64,000 nt of DNA from Massilia sp. METH4 (GCF_037094685.1 NZ_CP146614.1:3782001-3846000); one strand, 5' to 3'; numbered from the stretch's first letter, positions 51,754-61,832 are shown. Program-made: numbers and translations. The notes: generated by a model from the sequence alone, not told the origin.

Positions 51754-51994
51754 CGCACCAAATGCAGCGCGGTGCAGATTCAGTCTGGTAAGGAGTTGTC
51801 CGCGGTCCCCTGCACAAGGGTTTTCCGCATGCCGGCGCCCTGAAGCGAGTGGAAAAGCTCCATGCTTCGGCGAGCGCGACAGGGCCGAGCCCTCTCTTCT
51901 GTTCGTACTGAAGCTTTTACTGAATATCCACGGAACTGTCTTGAGACGAGTCCGCGAATGGAACCCGAAAGGTTCCGGATGCGCGGGCTTTTTT
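51754..51994 (+). ncRNA. Putative structured RNA between proQ and rpoD
   Basis: About 240 nt between a TATAAT promoter and an intrinsic terminator. The terminator has stems GGAACC/GGTTCC (51960-51965 with 51971-51976), an outer CCGCG/CGCGG pairing and U6 at 51989-51994. No plausible reading frame. Further helices such as TGAAGC/GCTTCG around 51841-51876 are possible. It does not match the RNA families I can recall (6S, RNase P, SRP, tmRNA, common riboswitches). It could be a trans-acting sRNA or the attenuated leader of rpoD. Confidence 0.55.
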
Positions 51995-52105
51995 CATTCT
52001 GGATGATCCCCACATACGTACCGGCACGGTCTTTGCGAAGGCCGGGCTGGATTGTTCAATTTATTCACTTGCGTCGTGCCCGGCCAGGCACTGAAGAGAT
52101 ATTTG

Positions 52106-54586
52106 ATGACGACGAAAACGCCGAAGACCCTAACGCTGTCCACCAAGAAGCCGCGCGCCGAAGCCGCGCCGCTGACGGTGCCGAAGACCACCTTATCCTA
52201 TGTGATCGACAACGCGCAAGAGGCCGCCGGCAAAGTGACCGTCGTGAAGAAGAAGACGTCGCGCCTGGCGGCGCTGCAGCCCGGCGAGCCGGGCGGCGCC
52301 GAGGAATTCGTGGCCGAGTCCGCCGCACCGGAGGTGACGGCAGTGGAAGAACCGAAGAAGGCCGTCCGTAAGGCGGCCGCGAGCGCCGACGACGCCGCGC
52401 CGAAGGCGCCGGTGGTACGCGTGCGCAAGGCCAAGCTCGATGCCGCCGGGCAGCCGGCCGCCTCGCCCACGGCCCCGGCCGCGGTAAGCCAGGTGACCGA
52501 TGCAGCCACGCTGGCCTCGATCGATACCTCCGGCTACCTGCTGCCTTCCGTGAAGGTGCCGGGCCGCCGTGGCCGCAAGCCGAGCGAATTCACGCCCGAG
52601 AACGATGAAGTGGCGGCACTGAACGCCGTGGAACGCGCCGAACTGAAGGCCGCGTCGAAGGCGCGCGAGCGCAAGGCCAAGGGCCTGGACCCGTTCGGCG
52701 GTGAAGCCGGCATGTCGCAGGAAGACCTGGAAAAGCGCCGCCAGCAGTTCAAGAACCTGATCAACATGGGCAAGGACCGCGGCTTCCTCACCTATGCCGA
52801 GATCAACGACCAGCTGCCCGAGAACATCGTCGATCCGGAAGCGATCGAAGGCATCATCGCCACGTTCAACGACATGGGCATCGCCGTCTACGAGCGTGCC
52901 CCGGATGCAGAAGCCCTGCTGCTGTCCGATAACGTGCCGACCGCCGCCTCCGACGACGAAGTGGAAGCGGCCGCCGCGACGGCCCTCTCCACCGTGGACT
53001 CCGACTTCGGCCGCACGACCGACCCGGTGCGCATGTACATGCGCGAAATGGGCGCCGTGGCGCTGCTGACGCGCGAGGGCGAGATCGAGATCGCCAAGCG
53101 TATCGAGGAAGGCCTGCGCGACATGATCCAGGCGATCTCGCAGTGCCCGACGACGATCAATGAAATCGTCGACCTGGCCGCGAAGATCGAAAGCGACGAG
53201 CTGAAAGTCGACGACGTGGTCGACGGCTTCGTGGATCCGGAAGAATCGTCCGCACCGGCCGCGCCGGCGCCGGCCGCCGCGGCTTCCTCCGATGACGAGG
53301 AAGACGAAGAAGAGCTGGAAGTGGAAGAGGACACCGACGGCGACGCCAACGGCGGCGCGGCCGGCTTCTCCACCGAACAGCTGGCCCAGCTGAAGGTCGA
53401 TGCGCTGGAGCGCTTCGCCGTGATCGGTGCGCAGTTCGACCGCATGCGCAAGTCGGCCTACGGTTCGGCCGCTTACCAGAAGGCGCAGACGGCGATCTCC
53501 GCCGAGCTGCTGGGCATCCGCTTCACCGCGAAGGTCGTGGAAAAGCTGTGCGACACGCTGCGCGGCCAGATGGAACAGGTGCGCAGCATCGAGCGCGCCG
53601 TGCTGGAACTGTGCGTGAACCGCTGCGGCATGCCGCGCGCCCACTTCATCAAGGTCTTCCCGGGCAACGAGACGAACCTGGACTGGGTGGACGGCGAAGT
53701 CGACGCGCGCCATCCGTACAGCGCCGTGCTGGGCCGTAACGTGCCGGCCATCAAGGAACTGCAGAACAAGATGATCGACCTGCAGGAACGCGTGCAGCTG
53801 CCGCTGGCCGACCTGCGCAAGATCAACAAGCAGATGGCCGCCGGCGAGAAGCGCGCCCGCCACGCCAAGCGCGAAATGACGGTCGCCAACCTGCGTCTCG
53901 TGATCTCGATCGCCAAGAAGTACATCAACCGCGGCCTGCAATTCCTGGACCTGATCCAGGAAGGCAATATCGGCCTGCTGAAGGCGGTGGACAAGTTCGA
54001 ATACCGCCGCGGCTATAAATTCTCCACGTACGCCACGTGGTGGATCCGCCAGGCGATCACGCGTTCCATCGCCGACATGGCCCGCACGATCCGCGTGCCG
54101 GTGCACATGATCGAAACGATCAACAAGATGAACCGCATCAGCCGCCAGATCATGCAGGAAACCGGCAACGAGCCGGACATGGCGACCCTGGCGGCGAAGA
54201 TGGAAATGCCGGAATCGAAGGTGCGCGAGATCATGAAGATCGCCAAGGAGCCGATTTCGATGGAAACGCCGATGGGCGAGGATGGCGATTCCCAGCTGGG
54301 CGACTTCATCGAGGACAACACCACGCTGGCCCCGCTGGACGCCGCGCTGCACGCATCGATGCGCAACGTGATCAAGGAAGTGCTGGACTCGCTGACCCCG
54401 CGCGAAGCGAAGGTGCTGCGCATGCGCTATGGCGTGGAAATGTCGAACGACCACACGCTGGAAGAGGTGGGCAAGCAGTTCGACGTGACGCGCGAACGTA
54501 TCCGCCAGATCGAAGCGAAGGCGATGAGCAAGCTGCGCCAGCCGTCGCGCTCGGACAAGCTCAAGACGTTCCTGACGCAGAACTGA
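52106..54586 (+). CDS. rpoD: Primary sigma factor RpoD (sigma-70)
   Basis: 826 aa, longer than the 613 aa of E. coli. After a Lys/Ala-rich N-terminal extension (about 1-190), region 1.1 is at about 205-290 and region 1.2 at about 325-355 ([20 protein letters not shown]). A large acidic non-conserved insert contains [18 protein letters not shown]. Region 2 has [20 protein letters not shown] and region 4 has [20 protein letters not shown]. It is the housekeeping specificity factor. ATG 52106 is preceded by AAGAGA. dnaG and rpsU are not upstream, unlike in the enteric operon. Confidence 0.97.
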   Translation: MTTKTPKTLTLSTKKPRAEAAPLTVPKTTLSYVIDNAQEAAGKVTVVKKKTSRLAALQPGEPGGAEEFVAESAAPEVTAVEEPKKAVRKAAASADDAAPKAPVVRVRKAKLDAAGQPAASPTAPAAVSQVTDAATLASIDTSGYLLPSVKVPGRRGRKPSEFTPENDEVAALNAVERAELKAASKARERKAKGLDPFGGEAGMSQEDLEKRRQQFKNLINMGKDRGFLTYAEINDQLPENIVDPEAIEGIIATFNDMGIAVYERAPDAEALLLSDNVPTAASDDEVEAAAATALSTVDSDFGRTTDPVRMYMREMGAVALLTREGEIEIAKRIEEGLRDMIQAISQCPTTINEIVDLAAKIESDELKVDDVVDGFVDPEESSAPAAPAPAAAASSDDEEDEEELEVEEDTDGDANGGAAGFSTEQLAQLKVDALERFAVIGAQFDRMRKSAYGSAAYQKAQTAISAELLGIRFTAKVVEKLCDTLRGQMEQVRSIERAVLELCVNRCGMPRAHFIKVFPGNETNLDWVDGEVDARHPYSAVLGRNVPAIKELQNKMIDLQERVQLPLADLRKINKQMAAGEKRARHAKREMTVANLRLVISIAKKYINRGLQFLDLIQEGNIGLLKAVDKFEYRRGYKFSTYATWWIRQAITRSIADMARTIRVPVHMIETINKMNRISRQIMQETGNEPDMATLAAKMEMPESKVREIMKIAKEPISMETPMGEDGDSQLGDFIEDNTTLAPLDAALHASMRNVIKEVLDSLTPREAKVLRMRYGVEMSNDHTLEEVGKQFDVTRERIRQIEAKAMSKLRQPSRSDKLKTFLTQN

Positions 54587-54607
54587 TCCTTCCGGATCGC
54601 CGGAAAA

Positions 54608-54633
54608 GGAAGCCGCAAGGCTTCCTTTTTTTT
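54608..54633 (+). terminator. rpoD rho-independent terminator
   Basis: 7-bp stem GGAAGCC/GGCTTCC (54608-54614 with 54619-54625), GCAA loop and T8 at 54626-54633, 22 bp past the rpoD stop. Confidence 0.95.
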
Positions 54634-54915
54634 CGCCGGTCCGTTCCGCTGCCGGGCTCGAAAAAAACATCCGGCTTGCGGCCGGGTGTCGGATACCGCT
54701 TTTCTCGCCCGACGTCGCCAGCATCCGGCGAAAATTGGCCGGCACGCTGCTGAGCACGATTGGCAGCAATCACTAGGTGAAACCGCCGATGCGGGGTATG
54801 CTAGGCACGACATGGCGTGAAGTCGCTGTCTGACTCGTCGCGCCTGCGCATGCGGACCTTGTGCCGCATGCCTGCTGGCGGACGCTCGCTTCAATCAATG
54901 AACTGGAGAATCCGC

Positions 54916-55230
54916 ATGAACGAGCTGGAAAAGCATGATACCGACAGCGTGATGGCGGTCCTGGCGGCGCTGCAGGCGGAGATGGCTGCCGATCTCGACG
55001 AGCTGCAAAACGAGATCCGTGTAGTCGCGGAGGCGGAGGGTAACGCTCCCGAATCGGGCGACAGTACGCTAAGCGAGCTGCTGGCGGCGAGAACGGCTCT
55101 GCACAGCGGCCTGGCAAGCATCCGCGAAGTGTGCGGCTGGATCGACTGGATCATGGAACGGGATGCGGAAGAGGATGCCACGCCCGTAACGATGCCATTG
55201 CCCGGCGCGCTGGGTTCTCCCATCCATTGA
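54916..55230 (+). CDS. Small acidic hypothetical, 104 aa
   Basis: ATG 54916 with CTGGAG before it. The protein is acidic and helical (VMAVLAALQAEMAADLDELQ, then LSELLAARTALHSGLASIRE) with one WIDWIMERDAEED segment. No signal peptide. No family recognised. It stands between rpoD and yjjG with its own upstream region of about 280 bp, in which TATGCT at 54797-54802 might be a -10. Confidence 0.6.
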   Translation: MNELEKHDTDSVMAVLAALQAEMAADLDELQNEIRVVAEAEGNAPESGDSTLSELLAARTALHSGLASIREVCGWIDWIMERDAEEDATPVTMPLPGALGSPIH

Positions 55231-55312
55231 CAACTCATCGCCAGGAAGAGCGGCGCAAGCGGCATGACATGATGCGTGCTAGGATGCAAGGTTCTCGTGC
55301 ATCCGGCTCATC

Positions 55313-56014
55313 ATGAAACACCGTCTCTTCCTGTTCGACCTCGACGACACTCTGCTCGACTTCAAGGCGTCCGAGCACCTTTCATTCCAACGCGCGCTGG
55401 GCGCGCTCGGCTTCACCGACAAGCTCGACGGCCTGTTCGCGCACTACCAGGTGTTCAACACGGCCCTGTGGCGCCAGTTCGAAGCGGGCACCGTGTCGAA
55501 GGAATTCCTGAAGGTGGAGCGCTTCCGCCAGAGCTTCCAGGCCAGTGGGCTCGACCTCGATCCCGAGGCGGCCAGCCGCCTGTTCGTGGAGTCGCTGTCC
55601 GATACCGTGGTGCTGATCGACGGCGCGGCGGCCTTGTGCGAAGAGCTGGCGGCAACCGGCGAGTTGGGTATCGTCACCAATGGCGCCGAGCAGATCCAGC
55701 AACTGCGTATCGCCAGCTCGGGCCTGGGCAAGCACATCTCGTTCGTCTGCACGTCCGAAGCGTGCGGTTTCGCCAAGCCCGACGTGCGCTTCTTCGAACA
55801 TGCGGGCAAGCTGGCCCGCGCATTCGCGCGGCACGAGGCGATCATCGTCGGCGACCGGCTCGACGCCGACATCCTCGGCGCCAACCGCTACGGCATCGAA
55901 AGCTGCTGGTTCAATCCGGGCAAGCTGGCGAACGACTCGCAGGCCGTGCCGACCTTCGAGGTGGCGGCTCTGCATGAAGTGGTGCCGGCGCTGCGCGCCA
56001 GCGCCGAGGCTTGA
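55313..56014 (+). CDS. yjjG: YjjG-family HAD pyrimidine nucleotidase
   Basis: 233 aa. HAD motifs: DLDDT at 9-13 with LLD following, the second Thr in LGIVTNGAEQIQ, Lys in FAKPDVRFFEHA and the acidic pair in IIVGDRLDADILGA. YjjG dephosphorylates non-canonical pyrimidine nucleotides (house-cleaning) and is 225-235 aa. Monocistronic; TAGGAT at 55280-55285 could be its -10. Confidence 0.9.
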   Translation: MKHRLFLFDLDDTLLDFKASEHLSFQRALGALGFTDKLDGLFAHYQVFNTALWRQFEAGTVSKEFLKVERFRQSFQASGLDLDPEAASRLFVESLSDTVVLIDGAAALCEELAATGELGIVTNGAEQIQQLRIASSGLGKHISFVCTSEACGFAKPDVRFFEHAGKLARAFARHEAIIVGDRLDADILGANRYGIESCWFNPGKLANDSQAVPTFEVAALHEVVPALRASAEA

Positions 56015-56123
56015 ATCAGCTGGGGTTGCGCTGATCGACGTCCGAACCATGCTCGCGGGGCGCGTCGTCGACATGTCGCGGTAGCCGGGGCGCTGCGTGC
56101 GCCGCGACATGCCGTCCCCCCGC

Positions 56124-57032
56124 TTACGCTGCCTGCCCGGTTCTTCCGGCGGCGGGCAACCGCCGCGCCAGCAGCGCCGTGCCGGCCACACCGCCAACGA
56201 TCAGCAGCACGGCAATGACTTCCGCCTGCGTGCAGCGGAACACGCCGAAATCCAGCACCGGGTTATGGCGGATCTGCTCGATCAGCAGGCGCTCGATCCC
56301 GGCCAGCACCAGGTATACGCCGAACAGCCAGCCCTTCTGGAAGCTGTGCCGCCGCAATGCCCACAGCACGCCGAAGCCGGCGAAGCACATGGCGGCTTCG
56401 TACAGCGGCGTCGGGTACACGCCGGGCAGGGGGATTACCTCGCCGACGATATTGTTCTCGTACGTCTGGGCCCAGAGCCACGTGGGCAGCCAGTCAGGCT
56501 TGAGCGCCATGTCGGCGGCAATGCCCCAGTCGCCATCGCCGGACAACTGGCAGCCGATGCGGCCCAGCGCGTAGCCGAGCATCAGGGCCGGGGCGGCGGC
56601 GTCCAGTACCGTCATTGCGGGCAGCTTCCACCGCTTCACGCACACCAGGCCGGCGATGGTGCCGAAGATCAGGCCACCGAAGATGCTCAGTCCCGAGCGC
56701 GTGAAGATCATGGCTGCCGGATCGGCGAGAAACTGGTCGGTGTGCTCGAGGATGTGGAAGACCCGGGCGCCGACGATGCCGGCCAGCAGCGTGACCAGCG
56801 TGAGGTCGGGCACGACGTGCGCCGGGTCGACCGCTTCGCTGCGCCGGTTCCTGCCGCGCACCAGCGCATGGCCCAGCGCGCCGGCCGCGTGCAGCCTGGC
56901 CAGTTCGCGCCGCAGGAAGGCACCCGCCACGAACATGGCCGCCACGACAGAAAGACCGAAGACCGGGATCGGCAGGGGAAGGTCGGCGCCCGTCAGCGCC
57001 CTGACGATGTCGCCCAGGTAGGGATATGCCAC
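56124..57032 (-). CDS. Lgt-family membrane protein (divergent paralogue)
   Basis: 302 aa, GTG start set by GGAGG seven bases before. About seven membrane helices arranged as in prolipoprotein diacylglyceryl transferase, with ARVFHILEH, GRIGCQLSGDGDWG, YPTPLYEA and ERLLIEQIR in the places of Lgt motifs. The canonical GRIGNFxNxE signature is altered: Arg158 is kept but the Asn and Glu positions are not. It may transfer lipid to another acceptor or be a second, specialised Lgt. Located before the SMP-30/OmpA pair on the same strand. Confidence 0.82.
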   Translation of the reverse strand: MAYPYLGDIVRALTGADLPLPIPVFGLSVVAAMFVAGAFLRRELARLHAAGALGHALVRGRNRRSEAVDPAHVVPDLTLVTLLAGIVGARVFHILEHTDQFLADPAAMIFTRSGLSIFGGLIFGTIAGLVCVKRWKLPAMTVLDAAAPALMLGYALGRIGCQLSGDGDWGIAADMALKPDWLPTWLWAQTYENNIVGEVIPLPGVYPTPLYEAAMCFAGFGVLWALRRHSFQKGWLFGVYLVLAGIERLLIEQIRHNPVLDFGVFRCTQAEVIAVLLIVGGVAGTALLARRLPAAGRTGQAA

Positions 57033-57096
57033 GGTGTTCCTCCATGTATCGACGGCCTGCCCGGCTGGCAAAAAGCTGCCGCGGCCCGGCAGGGCG

Positions 57097-58023
57097 TCAG
57101 TAAGGCTTGCCGCTCACATCAAGGGCGATGCGCCACAGTGCGCGGTCCCCGGTAATGAACAGTGTCTTGCCGTCCGCGCCGCCGAAAGCGGCATTGGTGA
57201 CATTGGCGTCGACGCGGATCGTGGCCAGCTCCTTGCCCTGCGGCGAGAACACGCGCACGCGCTTCGCGCCGTGCTCGGTCACGTACAGGTTGCCGTGGCA
57301 ATCGAGCGCCATGCCGTCGCCGCCGTCGATGCCCTTGATGAATGCGCGGCCCGTGCCGGGCACGCCATCCGTGATCGGGTAGGCGCGCACCTCGCCATCG
57401 CCGGCATTCACGTACAGCAGGTCGCCGGACAGCGACAGGGCGATGCCGTTCGGGTTGCGCCGGGTGCCATCCACCAGCGTCACCTTGCCGTCCGTGCCCA
57501 CGCGGTAGATGCCCGTCACGGGCTGGCCGCCGGGCGCGGCGGCCTTCTGGTAATCCGGATCGGTGAAGTAGATCGTGCCGTCGGCCGCGATGGCGATATC
57601 GTTCGGCGAATTGAAGACATTGCCCTGGTAGCGCTCGGCGATCGCGCTGCGCGCCTTGCCCGCCATGGCATAGCGCGACAGCGCCTTGTACTTGTGCGTG
57701 GCCGCGACCAGGTTGCCCTGCGCATCGACGGCCAGGCCATTGCTGCCGCTGTCCTCGAGGAAGGTCGTCACGGTGCCGTCGGCAGCCAGCTTGCGGATGC
57801 GGGAAGGGAAGCCGCCTTCATGGCCGAAGTCGGAAAAGTACAGCGCATCCTTGATCCACACGGGGCCTTCGTAGAGCTGCGGCCCGGTGCGGGTCGGCGC
57901 TGCCGCCGCGACGCGCTGGGCGGTCAGTTCGCCGGAGGGAGCCTTGCCGCAGCTTGCGGCAAGCGCAGTGCCCTGGATGGCGATGAGCAGGGCGGCAACG
58001 GCCGCAACGCGCGCGGTGCTCAT
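57097..58023 (-). CDS. SMP-30/gluconolactonase-like beta-propeller, exported
   Basis: 308 aa. Signal peptide to ALAAS, then a six-bladed propeller of SMP-30/LRE type with repeating DGTIYFTD, GNLVAATHKY and GNLYVTEHGAKRVRVF blades. Metal ligands are expected in EGPVW, SPNDIAI and DGMALD. It may hydrolyse lactones in the periplasm. Its ATG overlaps the OmpA-like stop by 4 bp, so the two are co-translated. Confidence 0.87.
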   Translation of the reverse strand: MSTARVAAVAALLIAIQGTALAASCGKAPSGELTAQRVAAAAPTRTGPQLYEGPVWIKDALYFSDFGHEGGFPSRIRKLAADGTVTTFLEDSGSNGLAVDAQGNLVAATHKYKALSRYAMAGKARSAIAERYQGNVFNSPNDIAIAADGTIYFTDPDYQKAAAPGGQPVTGIYRVGTDGKVTLVDGTRRNPNGIALSLSGDLLYVNAGDGEVRAYPITDGVPGTGRAFIKGIDGGDGMALDCHGNLYVTEHGAKRVRVFSPQGKELATIRVDANVTNAAFGGADGKTLFITGDRALWRIALDVSGKPY

Positions 58024-59018
58024 TGCTTCACCAGTTCGACGCGGCGGTTCTTCTCGCGGCCGGCATCGGTGTCGTTCGACGCAACCGGCGCCAGCGACGC
58101 CACGCCGCGCGCCTCCAGCCGCTTGGCGTCGATTCGATAATCGGTCGCAAGGACCTTGGCGACGGCGGCGGCGCGTTTCTGCGACAGGTCCAGGTTTTGC
58201 GCGGCAACGCCCTGGTTGTCGGTATGGCCCACGATATACACCTTCAGTTTCTGGTCTTGTTGCAGCAGCTTGGCCATCTCGCCCAGCGCAGCCTTCGAGT
58301 CGGGTTTGACATCGGCCTTGCCGGTGTCGAAGTACACGCCATAGACAGCCACCTTGCCCTCGGCCGCGATGCCCTTGGCCATGCCCGCCGCGTCCAGGTT
58401 CGCTGCCACCTTGCCGGTTTCCATCGTTGCGGATTCCACGATCTCGGTGTACACGCCGCCATTCTTGCCACCGTTGGGCGACGCGACGATGATTGCAGCA
58501 TGTACCACCGTGCCGTCCGGCCGGGTTCCTTGCGCGAGCAGGTAGCGCGATGCGACGGCGCCATAGTTGAACGGCTGCCAGTATTCGATGTTGCCGCTCG
58601 TGAACTTGCTGCTGACACGGTCCCCGAGCCACGACCTGCCGAAGCCTTCGCCACACGCTTCGTTCGCGCAGGCGAACACCGTCTTGAGCCCAGCCTTGGC
58701 GAGCGCCTGCTCGTAATTGCGCATCACCTCGAGTGAAGTACGCTCCTTGGGAAAGTTATAGGCGATCCGGGTGATCTTGCCTTCCAGCGGAACCTTCTTC
58801 ACGAAATCCGAGCGGGCATTCACGTTGCCGAGCCGGCCTGCCGGCAGCACGATTTCATCGAAGTTCCTGGTCTCGAAGCCCACCATCTTCGCCCCTTCGA
58901 AACGGGACAGCAGCGGGTGATCCTGGGCGTTCTTGACAGTGTCCTGCGGCGGCATCTGGCCGTAGGCGAGCGGGGCGAGGCTGGCGCAGAGCGCCAGCGC
59001 GGGAAGTCGTTTGCGCAT
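58020..59018 (-). CDS. OmpA-family protein with DUF4892-like N-terminal domain
   Basis: 332 aa. Signal peptide to AYGQ. A DUF4892-type N-terminal domain (about 25-215) precedes an OmpA C-terminal domain (about 225-332). The latter has VYFDTGKADVKPDS, VYIVGHTDNQG and NLDLSQKRAAAV, with the DR-type residues for binding diaminopimelate of peptidoglycan (GREKNRRVEL). It tethers the envelope or serves as a periplasmic stress sensor. A clean TTGCTT-N17-TACAAT promoter lies upstream. Confidence 0.92.
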   Translation of the reverse strand: MRKRLPALALCASLAPLAYGQMPPQDTVKNAQDHPLLSRFEGAKMVGFETRNFDEIVLPAGRLGNVNARSDFVKKVPLEGKITRIAYNFPKERTSLEVMRNYEQALAKAGLKTVFACANEACGEGFGRSWLGDRVSSKFTSGNIEYWQPFNYGAVASRYLLAQGTRPDGTVVHAAIIVASPNGGKNGGVYTEIVESATMETGKVAANLDAAGMAKGIAAEGKVAVYGVYFDTGKADVKPDSKAALGEMAKLLQQDQKLKVYIVGHTDNQGVAAQNLDLSQKRAAAVAKVLATDYRIDAKRLEARGVASLAPVASNDTDAGREKNRRVELVKQ

Positions 59019-59046
59019 GGTTTTTTTCTTGAACTGAACCAGCGCG

Positions 59047-59075
59047 ATTGTAGGTTTGGATTGCTATTAAAGCAA
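59047..59075 (-). promoter_or_regulatory. Sigma-70 promoter of the OmpA/SMP-30 pair
   Basis: Minus strand TTGCTT (59075-59070), 17-bp spacer, TACAAT (59052-59047). Expected start about 59040, 22 nt before the ATG. Confidence 0.72.
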
Positions 59076-59104
59076 TTGAAATCGTTTGCCGCGCAAGTTG
59101 GCGG

Positions 59105-59440
59105 TCACGCCTTGCGCACGAACTCCGATTTCAGGCTCATCGCCCCGAAGCCTTCTATCTTGCAATCGATATCGTGGTCGCTGTCGACGAGGCGGATATT
59201 CTTCACCTTCGTGCCCTGCTTGATGACGCCGCCCGACCCCTTCGGCTTCAGGTCCTTGATGACCGTGACGGTATCGCCGTCCTGCAGCACGTTGCCGGAG
59301 GCGTCGCGGTACACCCGCACGGTCTCGACCGCGGCAGCGGCGGGCGACCATTCATGTGCGCACTCGGGGCAGACAAGGCTGGCGCCATCCTGGTAGGCGA
59401 ACTCGGAACCGCATTGCGGGCAAGGTGGCAGGGCGCTCAT
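59105..59440 (-). CDS. yjdM: YjdM (PhnA) zinc-ribbon protein
   Basis: 111 aa. An N-terminal zinc ribbon ([21 protein letters not shown], shown in part as CPQC and CPEC) precedes the PhnA domain (about 40-111), with [19 protein letters not shown] and [20 protein letters not shown] in shorter blocks. Despite the PhnA name, it is not part of phosphonate degradation. Function unknown. Divergent from the GNAT gene. Confidence 0.92.
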   Translation of the reverse strand: MSALPPCPQCGSEFAYQDGASLVCPECAHEWSPAAAAVETVRVYRDASGNVLQDGDTVTVIKDLKPKGSGGVIKQGTKVKNIRLVDSDHDIDCKIEGFGAMSLKSEFVRKA

Positions 59441-59491
59441 GGACACTTTCGCGAAAAACCGGGCAGTATACCCTGTGGAGGAGGAGGAACG

Positions 59492-60160
59492 ATGATCGAT
59501 GGATTGGCCAACCCCGTATGGGCCGCGCTGACGAGCGGGCACCGCCACCTGGCGCGCGAGCTGGGCGATATGCTGCGTTATGAGCCGGACGTGGCACCGT
59601 TCTGCGCGGTGCCGGAGCAGGGAATGTTCGTGCCCGCCGCCGACCTGGAACGCTTCAGGGAAGACGTGTATTTCGTGGGAGCCATTCCCACCGTGCCCGA
59701 TGGCTGGCAGTTGAAGGAGTTGGGCGGTGTGCTGCAGATGGTGTACCGCGGCGGGCCCGTGGAAGCCTCGCCGGCCGACGGCGTCGTCGAACTCGACGCG
59801 CTCGACCCGGCCATGCAGGCATTGACCGCGGTCGCATTTCCCGGCTATTTCCGCGCCCGCACTGGAACGATGGGCCGCTATGTGGGCATCCGGGAGGGCG
59901 GGCAACTGATCGCGCTCTCCGGCGAGCGCATGGACTTCGGCGCGCTGCGCGAGGTAAGCGCCGTCTGCACGCACCCCGGGCACACGGGCCGCGGCCATGC
60001 CCGCCTGCTGGTGCGGCACATCATGCACGGCATGCAGCGGCAGGGCGTGACGCCGATGCTGCACGTGGGCGCGCAGAACGTCCGCGCCATCGGCCTGTAC
60101 GAGGCACTGGGCTTCGAGCGCAACGGCGTGCTGCGGCACGCGAAGCTCCTTGTTGCCTAA
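59492..60160 (+). CDS. GNAT-family (FR47-like) N-acetyltransferase
   Basis: 222 aa. Strong ribosome site GGAGGAGGAGGA before ATG 59492. The GNAT core occupies the C-terminal half: [13 protein letters not shown] (acetyl-CoA pyrophosphate loop) near 160-172, and [19 protein letters not shown]. The N-terminal half is a divergent GNAT-like region. It acetylates an unknown amine. Confidence 0.86.
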   Translation: MIDGLANPVWAALTSGHRHLARELGDMLRYEPDVAPFCAVPEQGMFVPAADLERFREDVYFVGAIPTVPDGWQLKELGGVLQMVYRGGPVEASPADGVVELDALDPAMQALTAVAFPGYFRARTGTMGRYVGIREGGQLIALSGERMDFGALREVSAVCTHPGHTGRGHARLLVRHIMHGMQRQGVTPMLHVGAQNVRAIGLYEALGFERNGVLRHAKLLVA

Positions 60161-60231
60161 TGGCAACGCGCGGATAGGAGGCATCGCAGGCAAATGATAT
60201 GCTGGGCAGCTTTACCTCATCGCTTTCCAGC

Positions 60232-61191
60232 ATGTCTCCCAAGATTTCGATCCTCCTGCTCGCCGCGTCGCTGTGGGCGGGCAGCACCGCCGCCGCCCCG
60301 TCCGATCGCGTGGCCAGCCTTTATTCCTGCGACCAGGAAGCGGCGCGGGTTGCCGCGGACGAGCTGCTGGCCGACCCGGCCACCGTGCGGCAGCCGGCGC
60401 TGCTGTTCCACGCGGCGATGGCCGAGCGCACGGCGGGCCGGCGCGAGCGCGCGTTGTTCTTCCACCTGGCGGCCCGCCTGCGCGGCACGCGGCAGGCGCT
60501 GGTCGAGGGTGGCGAGGCCCGGCAAGTCGTGGAGGCGTTGAACGCGTCCGTGGCACCGTTCATGATGCCCATCATGGGCAGGGACCCGGAACTGGGCCGT
60601 AAGGTGATGCGCCAGGTGCTCGAATGGGATAGCGCGACGCCCGACCCCTTCCGCGACAAGGTGCCGCAGGCTGCCGGGACGGTCAGGAACGATCTCGCCG
60701 AGTTCGAGGCCGGCTTCGCCCAACTGGCCGAGGCCGTTGCAAGGGGAGTGGGCGATGGCAGCCAGGCGCGCAAGACCGACGAGCATATGGAAAAGATGGC
60801 GCTGGCCAGCCATGCCCGCCGCTGCGCTCCGGGCACCGTCGACGCGACGGCCGCGCCGGCGGCGATCGCACGCATCGACGAAGAAGTAAGGGGCCTCGTG
60901 ACGGCGCATCCGCTGGTGCTCCGGCGCGCCGGCGGTGCCATCGGCAAGGTCGCCATCGCCAGCCGCGCGAACCATCAGTATGCATTGCCGCACCGGTACA
61001 CGGTGAGCGTCGTGCCGGGCAGCGGCGACACGTTCTATGCCGAGGTCGACGTGGCAAGCACGGTCGGTGCCGACCGCCAGCTGGGCAAGATTACTCCGAA
61101 GCTTGCGTGCCTCACGGACCTGTGGATCGGCCAGCGCGAAGCGGTCAAGGATGTGTGCACGAGCGATCCGAGGGCGCTGCGCGTGCGCTGA
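60232..61191 (+). CDS. Exported hypothetical protein, 319 aa
   Basis: ATG 60232 gives a signal peptide (SPKISILLLAASLWAGSTAA). The mature region is mostly helical, with DQEAARVAADELLADPATVRQ cut by TPR-like spacing, followed from about 250 by a beta part (LPHRYTVSVVPGSGDTFYAEV). Two cysteines near the C-terminus (LACLTDL, VCTSD). No family recognised. Convergent with the DUF2807 gene, 2 bp between stops. Confidence 0.68.
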   Translation: MSPKISILLLAASLWAGSTAAAPSDRVASLYSCDQEAARVAADELLADPATVRQPALLFHAAMAERTAGRRERALFFHLAARLRGTRQALVEGGEARQVVEALNASVAPFMMPIMGRDPELGRKVMRQVLEWDSATPDPFRDKVPQAAGTVRNDLAEFEAGFAQLAEAVARGVGDGSQARKTDEHMEKMALASHARRCAPGTVDATAAPAAIARIDEEVRGLVTAHPLVLRRAGGAIGKVAIASRANHQYALPHRYTVSVVPGSGDTFYAEVDVASTVGADRQLGKITPKLACLTDLWIGQREAVKDVCTSDPRALRVR

Positions 61192-61193
61192 CT

Positions 61194-61832
61194 TCAGTCG
61201 CCGGCGGTTACGTTGCCGATCCCCGACACGGACTTGTTCAGCGCCTTCGGCTTGCCGTAGTACGTGAGGCTGCCCATGCCGCGCACCACGGCGTTCAGCG
61301 TCTGGCTGGCGTGCACCTTCACGTCGCCGATGCCTTCGAAGTTCACGTCGGCGCGGTCGGTCTTCAAGTCCCGCGTGATGACCTCGCCCACGCCGCGCGC
61401 CTTCAGCCGCAGCCATTTAGTGCTGCCTTTCGCCTCCAGCCGGCCGGCGCCCTCGAACTGCAGGTCGATCCGCTCTTCCTTCACGTTGTCGATCACCACC
61501 TGGCCCGCGCCCTCGACGATGCACTTCACCAGCGACGGCACGGTGATGACGATCTTGTCGCCGTCCTTCAGGTTGACGTTGTTCTTTTCCGCATAGTCGA
61601 TCCGCAGCTCATCGGACTTCACGCTGGTGAGCACCTTGCCGATGAATTCCGGCCGGCCCATCACCTTCACCGATTGTGCCTTGCCGGCGTGGACTTCGAT
61701 ATTGATCGGGCCGTGGATGTTGATGGCGCGGAAGGCGGCGAGCTGGCGCGCATCCTCGGCACCATGGGCCGAGGTGACGGCGAGGGCGCAGCAGAGCAGG
61801 GAGAGCAGCAGGGAACGGGACAAGACCAGCAT
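61194..61832 (-). CDS. Second DUF2807 (GIN-domain) exported protein
   Basis: 212 aa. Signal peptide to SAHGAED, then an auto-transporter-like GIN domain with turns VEGAGQVVID, FEGAGRLEAK, ARGVGEVITR, FEGIGDVKVH, VRGMGSLTYY and VSGIGNVTAG. Shorter than the paralogue at 47294. ATG 61832 is set by the signal peptide. The upstream region holds GGGACTGTCCC repeats. Confidence 0.85.
   Translation of the reverse strand: MLVLSRSLLLSLLCCALAVTSAHGAEDARQLAAFRAINIHGPINIEVHAGKAQSVKVMGRPEFIGKVLTSVKSDELRIDYAEKNNVNLKDGDKIVITVPSLVKCIVEGAGQVVIDNVKEERIDLQFEGAGRLEAKGSTKWLRLKARGVGEVITRDLKTDRADVNFEGIGDVKVHASQTLNAVVRGMGSLTYYGKPKALNKSVSGIGNVTAGD

Noticed and set aside
51754..51994. 6S RNA, RNase P, SRP RNA or tmRNA
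   Set aside because: None of the conserved sequence blocks of these RNAs could be found, so it is left as an unassigned structured RNA.
52193..54769. Antisense frame opposite rpoD
   Set aside because: rpoD is certain; the antisense product is His/Arg-rich shadow sequence.
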